Shown: in pieces, positions 58,054 through 64,000 of the stretch
Numbering within the stretch: the first letter of the stretch is position 1
Layout of the letters: each line of letters opens with the position of its first letter
Assembly: GCA_001898645.1 (NCBI GenBank)
Contig: MKUQ01000060.1
Location: 62,001 to 126,000 of the forward strand
Direction of reading: 5' to 3'
Source of the DNA: Burkholderiales bacterium 70-64
GTDB taxonomy: Bacteria > Pseudomonadota > Gammaproteobacteria > Burkholderiales > Burkholderiaceae_E
DNA length: 64,000 bases
The notes under the pieces: generated by a model
The model's input: the letters and a program-made list of their open reading frames with translations, nothing else
What the model was told of the DNA's origin: nothing
Databases searched by the model: none
Program-made: the position numbers and the translations under genes

Positions 58054-60201
58054 TCAGGGATTCAACCTGACCATCGAGTAGTACATCGAGAACGAACGCC
58101 CGGTCGCGTCGCTCGAATCGAACGAGATGCCGTTCATGTACGTGTTCTCCGCGTAGGCTCCGTTCACGGTCGGGTGACACTGCGCATCGCCCGCGGGGCA
58201 GAGGATCTGCGCCGAGCGGTCTGTCGAGCCGAAGCGCACGCCATCGTCGAACGGCGTGGCGGTGCCGGAGAGCAGGCCGAAGAGCGAAGCCGACGTCGGC
58301 GGCAGCGCTGTATCGGGCACCGTCCAGGCGAACGGCTCGAGCGGTGCGCTCGCGGGCAGCAGCGACTGCCCTTCGGGAACGGTTCCCGGCGGATTGGACG
58401 CGGCGCGCAGGCGCGTGAGCGTCGCCTCGTCGAGCGCCATCAGGCCCTGGTGCCGCAGCTCGCGGATCGACAGCGGGCGCGTGCGGGTCCTGAACGTCTG
58501 CGTGGCCGCCAGCGTGGCCGGGTCCGCAGCCAGGTAGTAGCGGAACGTCCAGACGCTCTGCGCGCGCATCGACTCGATCGATGCGTCGTCGGGGAAGTTC
58601 GCCGGATTCGCGAAGTACAGGCGCGCGCTTTCCTTCGCCCGGGGCGACGGATTCGCGGGCGTCGCGGCGTCGACGTACACGCTGCGCAGGCGCAGTTCGC
58701 CCGTGTTGCTCAGGCCGTTGACAGCGTCGGTGGAACCGGCGGGATTGGGCAGATAGTTGTACTGCAGCACCAGTTGCGAGCGGCCCGGCCTCGGACGCAG
58801 CGTGAGCACGTTACCGCGCGGCGTCGTGACTTCCACGCGGTCGAGGATCGACGCGCCGCCCTGCGTCACGTTCCCGACGCTCAGGTTGTAGCCGGTGCTG
58901 TAGTAGCTGAATGCTTCCTGTCCCAGCGTGATGTGCCGGCGCAGCTGCTGCGACGGCACGACCTCGACCGGATACTCGTATCCGTTGCCGACGAGCTTGA
59001 GCTTGCCGTCCTCGGACTGGACCGTGAACGTATCGAAGGTCTCGTCGCCGTCGGCGTTGCGGTTTCGGTAGCTGACCACGATGCGGCCGTCGCTGGGGCG
59101 CGTGTATTCGTAGTTGCCTTGCGAGAACACGGTACCGGTGCCACCGTCGAAGAACATGCCGCGGAACGGCTTGTTCGGGCCGCCGCCGACCCGCGCACCC
59201 CCGTTCTTGAAGTTCGCCGGATCGTTGCCCGCAAAGATGTTGCGGCACTCCGGCGCGACGATGTTCGCCGCCGTGGCGGCCGTGGTGCTCAGGTTCACGC
59301 GAACGTGGGTGGGCAGCGCATAGCAGGCGTTCAGGCCGCGCAGCAGCGCGGCGATCAGCTCCGACGTGCCCGAGGCGACCAGCGTTTCGGAAGCAATCGG
59401 CGCGCCGCCGACCGATGAGGCCGTGATGTCGTTGGCCGCGACGATCGACGCGACGCTGCTCTGCGCGCTGCTGAACTGGATGGCCGGCGGCGGGGTGGTA
59501 TCGTCGCTGCCGGTCTGCCGGATGCCGATCTCGATGTTCGAGCTCGTGGCGTCGGCCGGAATGATCTCGACGCGGATCGAATCGAGCAGCCGGTCGTAGC
59601 CGGTGCCGTCGACGGCGAAGTCGGCCTTCAGAAGGTCGGTTTCGCTGGTGCCGGTGGCGGCGAGCACCGGCGCGAGGATCTGCCGGATCTCCGTGACGGC
59701 CGCCGCGACGCTGGCCGCGCTCACCTGCGAGCGCCCGGCCGCGATGGCGTCGGCCAGCTTCAGCGGATCGCCGGACGGCGAAAGCCGCGATGCGACGAGG
59801 TGGGTGATCGGCGTGACGTTGACAGTGGTGGATTCGGCCGACTCGAGCACGCTGACCATCGTTTGCATCTCGCCGGGGGCGCCGGAGCGCGATGCGATCA
59901 GCACGAACGGCGCCTGCGCATCGGCCGCGAGCGTGACCGAGTATCGGCCGTTGCTGCCGACCGGCTCGCTGGTACCGACCGTGGCGCCGGTACGGTCGAT
60001 GACGGTGATCACAGCGTCCGTGAAGGCGGCGCCGGAAGCGGCGATGCCCGACAGGGTCGGCGCGACGGGGGCTGCGGGTCCGGCGGGCGCGCCGGGTGCC
60101 CCGCCGCCGGACGCCGCGTCGCCGCCGCTGCCGCATCCCGCGATCGTGAACAAGGCGGCGCTGGAAAGAGCCAGCGCCAGCGGTCTGAGTTCGAATTGCA
60201 T
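58054..60201 (-). CDS. Large lipoprotein of unknown function
   Basis: 715 residues from the ATG at 60201. The lipobox IAGC (FTIAGCGSGG) shows a lipoprotein; the mature start is Gly/Ala/Pro-rich. A bacterial Ig-like/carboxypeptidase-regulatory segment (TLSGIAASGAAFTDAVITVIDRTG) and a helical part (~90-190) are followed by a long beta-rich C-terminal region with FRGMFFDGGTGT and GKLKLVGNGYEYPV. No catalytic site recognised. The Gly-Ala-Pro-rich start suggests exposure at the outer membrane. Divergent from the LuxR gene across 148 bases that carry two dyads. Confidence 0.8.
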   Translation of the reverse strand: MQFELRPLALALSSAALFTIAGCGSGGDAASGGGAPGAPAGPAAPVAPTLSGIAASGAAFTDAVITVIDRTGATVGTSEPVGSNGRYSVTLAADAQAPFVLIASRSGAPGEMQTMVSVLESAESTTVNVTPITHLVASRLSPSGDPLKLADAIAAGRSQVSAASVAAAVTEIRQILAPVLAATGTSETDLLKADFAVDGTGYDRLLDSIRVEIIPADATSSNIEIGIRQTGSDDTTPPPAIQFSSAQSSVASIVAANDITASSVGGAPIASETLVASGTSELIAALLRGLNACYALPTHVRVNLSTTAATAANIVAPECRNIFAGNDPANFKNGGARVGGGPNKPFRGMFFDGGTGTVFSQGNYEYTRPSDGRIVVSYRNRNADGDETFDTFTVQSEDGKLKLVGNGYEYPVEVVPSQQLRRHITLGQEAFSYYSTGYNLSVGNVTQGGASILDRVEVTTPRGNVLTLRPRPGRSQLVLQYNYLPNPAGSTDAVNGLSNTGELRLRSVYVDAATPANPSPRAKESARLYFANPANFPDDASIESMRAQSVWTFRYYLAADPATLAATQTFRTRTRPLSIRELRHQGLMALDEATLTRLRAASNPPGTVPEGQSLLPASAPLEPFAWTVPDTALPPTSASLFGLLSGTATPFDDGVRFGSTDRSAQILCPAGDAQCHPTVNGAYAENTYMNGISFDSSDATGRSFSMYYSMVRLNP

Positions 60202-60230
60202 GGGTTCTCGCATCGAGTGGAGGAAACACC

Positions 60231-60282
60231 GGGTTCATTCGAGCGAACCCAGCGCCGCCATACGCTAGAGTGCGGACCGCAC
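60231..60282. promoter_or_regulatory. Two dyad elements between lipoprotein and LuxR genes
   Basis: GGGTTC-N8-GAACCC (60231-60250) and GTGCGG-A-CCGCAC (60270-60282), both perfect, in the divergent intergenic region. Either could be a dimeric regulator site, perhaps for the adjacent LuxR-type protein. Confidence 0.4.
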
Positions 60283-60349
60283 CGCATGAATAGTGCAAAT
60301 GCACCATGTATTGCGCCAGCAACGAATAACCGCGAGGGAAGACGCTCCG

Positions 60350-61330
60350 ATGGCAACACAGCGGCCGAACGAATTCAGTACCGTGCTTCTGTCGTTGTAC
60401 CGTGCCGCTTCCGAGCAATCGCTGATGGCATTCCAGGACGAGGCCCTGAAGATCATCAAGTCGGTGCTGCCGTTCGACTCGTCGATGTGGGGTACGGCGA
60501 CGCACACGGACGTCGGCATCGACATCCACAGCATTCACCTGCACAACTCATCGCAGGACATGCTCGACTTCTACGAAGAGGTCAAGCATCAGGACGCCGC
60601 GGCGGCGGCCTGCACGCGTTCCCCGCAAGCCACGCTCGCGTTCCATTCCCCCACGATGTTCGCGGGCAGGGCGCACAGCGGCATGCGCGCGCTGTGCGAG
60701 CGGTTCGGACACGCGAACATGCTGATCAGCTCCGATCTGCGCCCGGAGACGCGGTTCGTTCAGTGGATTTCGCTGTACCGGGCCGATCCCGATGCGCACT
60801 GCGGCGAGCGGGAGCGGGCGTTCCTCGAGCTGCTCGCGCCGCACGTGATGCAGTCGCTCGCGATCAACCGGCTCACCCATCTCGACCGGCTGTCGTCGAG
60901 CCGGCATGGCGCGGACAAGGGTTTGGCGATCGCCGACGCGCGCGGCGTGCTGTATCACGCCGGCGAGGACTTCGAGTATTTGTTGCGCAGCGAGTGGAGC
61001 GGCTGGGACGGCCGCGCCTTACCGGCGCCGCTGCGCGACCATTTCTCCCGCGGGCTCACGCCGTTTCGCGGCAAGGCCCTGGTCGCGCGATGCTCGCTCG
61101 ACAAGGGGCTGCTGTTCCTGCGGGTACGCGCGCGCAGACCCGTGGACAATCTCACGGAACGCGAGTACGCGATCGCGAAGCTGCTCGCGCAGGGCGCTAC
61201 GCACAAACACGTCGCGCGCGCGCTGAATCGCTCGCCGGCAACGGTGCGCAACCAGATCCAGACGATCTACGAGAAGCTGGGCATCAACAACGTGGTCGCA
61301 CTCGTGGGCGAGTTGAGCTTCGACCGCTGA
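60350..61330 (+). CDS. LuxR-family transcriptional regulator
   Basis: 326 residues. The C-terminal helix-turn-helix (LTEREYAIAKLLAQGATHKHVARALNRSPATVRNQIQTIYEKLGI) is a GerE/LuxR domain. The N-terminal ~200 residues form no recognised autoinducer or receiver domain; they may be GAF- or PAS-like. The ATG at 60350 follows GAGGGAAG; an ATG at 60293 lies within the intergenic dyad region and is less likely. It is divergent from the lipoprotein gene and convergent with the protocatechuate genes. The ligand is unknown. Confidence 0.87.
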   Translation: MATQRPNEFSTVLLSLYRAASEQSLMAFQDEALKIIKSVLPFDSSMWGTATHTDVGIDIHSIHLHNSSQDMLDFYEEVKHQDAAAAACTRSPQATLAFHSPTMFAGRAHSGMRALCERFGHANMLISSDLRPETRFVQWISLYRADPDAHCGERERAFLELLAPHVMQSLAINRLTHLDRLSSSRHGADKGLAIADARGVLYHAGEDFEYLLRSEWSGWDGRALPAPLRDHFSRGLTPFRGKALVARCSLDKGLLFLRVRARRPVDNLTEREYAIAKLLAQGATHKHVARALNRSPATVRNQIQTIYEKLGINNVVALVGELSFDR

Positions 61331-61453
61331 CGGGGAAGCCGGGCACGATCGACGCCGCTGGATCCGCGCGGGTGCGCCTTGCCCCGCTGCGCGATCGCAC
61401 GGAGCCGAGCCGGCGCGACCGGGCCGCCATCTCCTGCATGGAGGTTGCTGCGC

Positions 61454-62293
61454 TCAGCCCCGGCTCTCCATCAGCATCAGCCCCGAGGCGGTGTTCGAGA
61501 TCGGGATGTGGTAGTTGGAATGCAGCTTCTCGACCTTGTCGGGCAGCGCGCCGCGCGCGACCAGCCACATCAGCAGCTCGATGCCCTGGGTGCCGGTGAG
61601 CTCGACCAGCTCCTCGTTGGAGTACTGCGTCGCCCACTTCGGGTCGTCGATCATGCTCGCCATGAACTTCAGGTCGAACTCCTTGTTGATGTGGCCCGCA
61701 CGCGTGCCGTCGAGCTGGTGCGAGAGGCCGCCGGTGCCCATCACCAGGACGCGCTGGTCGGCCTCCCACGACTGGATCGCGCGGCCGATCGCCTGGCCGA
61801 AGCGGAAGCAGCGCGAGGCCGACGGCAGGGGCGCCTGCACGGTGTTGATCACCACCGGCACGACGCGCACCGGCCAGCGCTGGTCGGGCCACAGCAGCGC
61901 CATGGGCAGCGTGAAGGCGTGGTCGACCAGCATCTCCTGGCAGGTGACGATGTCGAACTCGTCGGCCACCAGCGATTCGATCATGTGCCAGGAGAGGTCC
62001 TGGTCGCCCGGGAACGGCGGCAGCGTCGGGATGCCCCAGCCCTCGTCGGCGTTGTGATATTCGGGCGCGGCGCCCACCGCGAAGGTGGGCATCTTGTCGA
62101 GGAAGAAGTTCAGCCCGTGATCGTTGTAGATGAGGACCAGCACGTCGGGCCTGGCCTGGGCCAGCCACTGGCGTACCGGCGGATAGCCGTCGAAGAACGG
62201 TTTCCAGTACGGATCGTCCTGCAGGCGCTTGTGGATCGCCCCGCCGATGGCCGGCACGTGCGAAGTGGTGATGCCCCCGATGATGCGTGCCAT
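61454..62293 (-). CDS. ligB: Protocatechuate 4,5-dioxygenase beta subunit (LigB-like)
   Basis: 279 residues. Class III extradiol dioxygenase: H12 (TTSHVPAIG) and H59 (YNDHGLNFF) plus a Glu in the YSNEELVELTG region bind Fe2+. It opens the ring of protocatechuate between C4 and C5, giving 4-carboxy-2-hydroxymuconate semialdehyde. The ATG at 62293 is 5 bases after the alpha-subunit stop. The last gene of the cluster on this strand; the 123 bases to the convergent LuxR gene show no clear terminator. Gallate or a methylated relative could also be substrates. Confidence 0.93.
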   Translation of the reverse strand: MARIIGGITTSHVPAIGGAIHKRLQDDPYWKPFFDGYPPVRQWLAQARPDVLVLIYNDHGLNFFLDKMPTFAVGAAPEYHNADEGWGIPTLPPFPGDQDLSWHMIESLVADEFDIVTCQEMLVDHAFTLPMALLWPDQRWPVRVVPVVINTVQAPLPSASRCFRFGQAIGRAIQSWEADQRVLVMGTGGLSHQLDGTRAGHINKEFDLKFMASMIDDPKWATQYSNEELVELTGTQGIELLMWLVARGALPDKVEKLHSNYHIPISNTASGLMLMESRG

Positions 62294-62298
62294 GACGA

Positions 62299-62646
62299 CT
62301 ACCCCCTGGCGGCCACGAGCATGGCCTTGAATTGTTCCTTGGTCATGCCGGTCTGCTGCGCGCCGATGTCCTGCATGTCGAGCCCGAAGATGCCGGCGAA
62401 CTTGGCCAGGTAATAGGCGTTGCCGCCGGCCTCGATGAGCTGCAGCACGTTGCGCGCGCGGATCGCCTCGCGCTGCTGCGGGTTGAGGCCGTACTTCGCG
62501 CAGTAGGCGTCCTCGTCGCGCAGGAACGCCTCGCGATTGGCGGCGTCGTTGAACGAGAAGCACATCTTGTTGAGCGCGTAGCCCTTGCGCGCTTGCGCGC
62601 CGTCGAAGATGGTCGTGCCGGGAATCTGTCGCTTGCCTGCCTTCAT
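62299..62646 (-). CDS. ligA: Protocatechuate 4,5-dioxygenase alpha subunit (LigA-like)
   Basis: 115 residues, all-helical small subunit with the LigA pattern KGYALNKMCFSFNDAANREAF, YCAKYGLN and LIEAGGNAYYLAKFAGIFG. It covers the active site of LigB. GGAGG precedes the ATG at 62646. It follows the Bug binding-protein gene by 21 bases. Confidence 0.94.
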   Translation of the reverse strand: MKAGKRQIPGTTIFDGAQARKGYALNKMCFSFNDAANREAFLRDEDAYCAKYGLNPQQREAIRARNVLQLIEAGGNAYYLAKFAGIFGLDMQDIGAQQTGMTKEQFKAMLVAARG

Positions 62647-62667
62647 CGCGGTCCTCCTGGATATGAT

Positions 62668-63699
62668 CTACTGTAGCGGGATCTTTGCAGCCACGATCAC
62701 TTCGCGCCAGCGCCGGATCTCGCTCGCCAGCAGCGCCTCGAGCTCGGCCGGCGTGCCGGCCTGCGGCCGCACCCCCATTTCCAGCAGGCGCTGCAGCACG
62801 GCGGGCACGGAGAGCGCCTGGCGGATCGCGGCCTCGAGCCGCTCGATGACCGCCGCGGGCGTACCGACCGGCACCGCCAGCGCGTTCCACGAGGCCACGT
62901 CGTAGTCCGCCACGCCGGCTTCCTGCACTGTCGGGGTGGTGGGCAGCACGCGGTTGCGCCGCGACGCGCTGACGGCCAGCGGCCGCACCGCGCCGCCGGC
63001 GATCTGCGGCAGCGCCGGCCCGAGGATCTCGAATGCCAGGTCGATCTCGCCGCCGCGCAGCGCGGTGAGCACCGCCGGGGTGGCCTGGTAGGGCACGATC
63101 AGCGCGTCGATGCCGGCGCGCGTCTTGAACAGCTCGGCCGCCAGGTGCTGCGTCGAGCCGATGGCGATCGTGCCGATGGTGAGCTTGCCCGGATGGGCGC
63201 GGGCCCAGGCGAGCAGGTCGCGCAGGCTGCGCCAGGGCGAGCCCGAGTCCACGCACAGCGCGAGGTCGAAGAAGCCGATGGTGCAGACCGGCGCGAGGTT
63301 GCGGGTCACGTCGAACGGCAGCCTGCGGAACAGGCTCGCGCTGATCGCGTTGGCGTTGCTCAGCAGCAGCGCGGTGTAGCCGTCGGGCGCCGCGTTGACC
63401 ACCGTGGTGGTGGCGACGATGCCGCCCGCGCTGGGGCGGTTGTCGATCACGACGGGCTGCCCCAGCGCCGAGCCCATCGCCTGCGCGACGACGCGCGCGG
63501 TGAGGTCGGCGATGCCGCCGGGCGCGAACGGCACGACCAGCGTGACCGGGCGTTCCGGGTAGCCCTCGCCGCGAGCGAAGGCGCGCGGGGCCGCGGCGGC
63601 GACCGCGGCGGCGACCGCGGCCGCCCCGAGCAGCATGCGGCGCGGCACGCAGACGGTACGCGGCCTGCTGACGGCGCCCTGCGCGCGGACGGTATCCAT
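62668..63699 (-). CDS. Bug/TctC-family periplasmic binding protein
   Basis: 343 residues. Twin-Arg-like start (PRRMLLGAAAVAAAVAAAAPRAFA), then YPERPVTLVVPFAPGGIADLTARVVAQ, PVVIDNRPSAGG and PTVQEAG as in Bug proteins. The family binds carboxylates for tripartite tricarboxylate transporters, but membrane subunits (TctA/TctB) are absent here, as is common for Bug genes. The ATG at 63699 is preferred over one at 63762. The position within lig genes suggests binding of protocatechuate or a related acid. Confidence 0.92.
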   Translation of the reverse strand: MDTVRAQGAVSRPRTVCVPRRMLLGAAAVAAAVAAAAPRAFARGEGYPERPVTLVVPFAPGGIADLTARVVAQAMGSALGQPVVIDNRPSAGGIVATTTVVNAAPDGYTALLLSNANAISASLFRRLPFDVTRNLAPVCTIGFFDLALCVDSGSPWRSLRDLLAWARAHPGKLTIGTIAIGSTQHLAAELFKTRAGIDALIVPYQATPAVLTALRGGEIDLAFEILGPALPQIAGGAVRPLAVSASRRNRVLPTTPTVQEAGVADYDVASWNALAVPVGTPAAVIERLEAAIRQALSVPAVLQRLLEMGVRPQAGTPAELEALLASEIRRWREVIVAAKIPLQ

Positions 63700-63754
63700 G
63701 TCGGACGGCGCGCTGCGCGGCCAGGGGTCCGTCGGCTTCAACTCCGGCCGGCTC

Positions 63755-64000
63755 CTAGGCAACGGCGGCCAGCTGCTGCTCGAGGCGGTGCAGCGTGCGG
63801 TAGCACGGCAGCACCTGCGCCACGCTGGCGTTGGGCTCGCGGCCCTCGCGGATCGCGGCGATGAACTCGCGGTCCTGCAGCTCGATGCCGTTCATCGAGA
63901 CGTCGACTCTGGAGACGTCGATCTTCTGCTCCTTGCCGTCGAAGAGATCGTCGTAGCGCGCGATGAACGTGCCGTTGTCGCAGATGTAGCGGAAGAAGGT
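63755..64000 (-). CDS. LigC-like dehydrogenase, C-terminal part
   Basis: 81 C-terminal residues; the start is beyond the right edge. The sequence (FFRYICDNGTFIARYDDLF, VDVSMNGIELQDREFIAAI, EPNASVAQVLPCY) matches 4-carboxy-2-hydroxymuconate-6-semialdehyde dehydrogenase (Gfo/Idh/MocA family), the step after LigAB. Stop TAG at 63757-63755. It lies upstream of the Bug gene on the same strand. Confidence 0.85.
   Translation of the reverse strand, partial: TFFRYICDNGTFIARYDDLFDGKEQKIDVSRVDVSMNGIELQDREFIAAIREGREPNASVAQVLPCYRTLHRLEQQLAAVA

Noticed and set aside
60350-61330. Quorum-sensing LuxR receptor
   Set aside because: No autoinducer-binding signature residues could be recognised in the N-terminal part and there is no luxI-type gene in the window.

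Overview
The window is about 64 kb of GC-rich, densely packed bacterial chromosome. Gene content and order point to a betaproteobacterium, probably Burkholderiales. The pointers are an SAH riboswitch before ahcY, a DksA that has lost most of its zinc-finger cysteines, the dapF-DUF484-xerC and slt-cca arrangements, a Bug/TctC binding protein, and hslV beginning MEQFHG-TT. This placement is inferred from recognised families; no phylogeny was computed. I see no tRNA, rRNA, CRISPR array, insertion sequence or prophage.

Layout. 0-3.1 kb: the end of a catabolic operon (acyl-CoA synthetase, thiolase, MeaB-type GTPase). 3.1-6.8 kb: a GDT1-type Mn2+ exporter behind a yybP-ykoY manganese riboswitch, divergent from a P-type cation ATPase. 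6.9-10.1 kb: isopentenyl-PP isomerase, an MFS pump and an EAL-like/HDOD protein. 10.2-12.9 kb: a CNNM/CorC-like membrane protein and a four-module Cys-His protein, divergently transcribed from a mirrored promoter-leader. Its 52-bp arms are perfect inverted copies, each with an outward -10 box and the same 10-codon reading frame. This is the most unusual structure in the window. 13-18 kb: glmS, glmU, ubiB. 18-24 kb: envelope genes (secreted proteins, DegQ-type protease, rhomboid, TDT/SLAC1 channel). 24.2-28.5 kb: a TRAP transporter plus a coupled MFS gene. 28.5-37.9 kb: ttcA-folB-pteridine reductase, a lipid acyltransferase, MidA-type methyltransferase, cca, an NDUFA9-like protein, slt and 5-formyl-THF cyclo-ligase.

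37.9-48.5 kb combines cyclic-di-GMP proteins (one EAL, two HD-GYP with altered metal ligands) with the S-adenosylmethionine cycle. An ahcY-tlyA-metF operon is controlled by an SAH riboswitch whose likely output is a hairpin hiding the ahcY Shine-Dalgarno. metK lies 3 kb away on the same strand with its own long, folded leader that I could not assign to a known riboswitch class. pdxH is also here.

48.5-58 kb is housekeeping: two LpxL-like acyltransferases, dapF, DUF484, xerC, a COG0523 metal GTPase, dksA, a STAS-like protein and hslVU, closed by an 18-bp-stem terminator. 58-64 kb: a large lipoprotein divergent from a LuxR-type regulator, then a protocatechuate 4,5-cleavage cluster (ligB, ligA, a Bug binding protein, the end of a ligC-like dehydrogenase) running off the right edge. 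Working themes are metal homeostasis, methyl-group recycling, cyclic-di-GMP signalling and aromatic catabolism.
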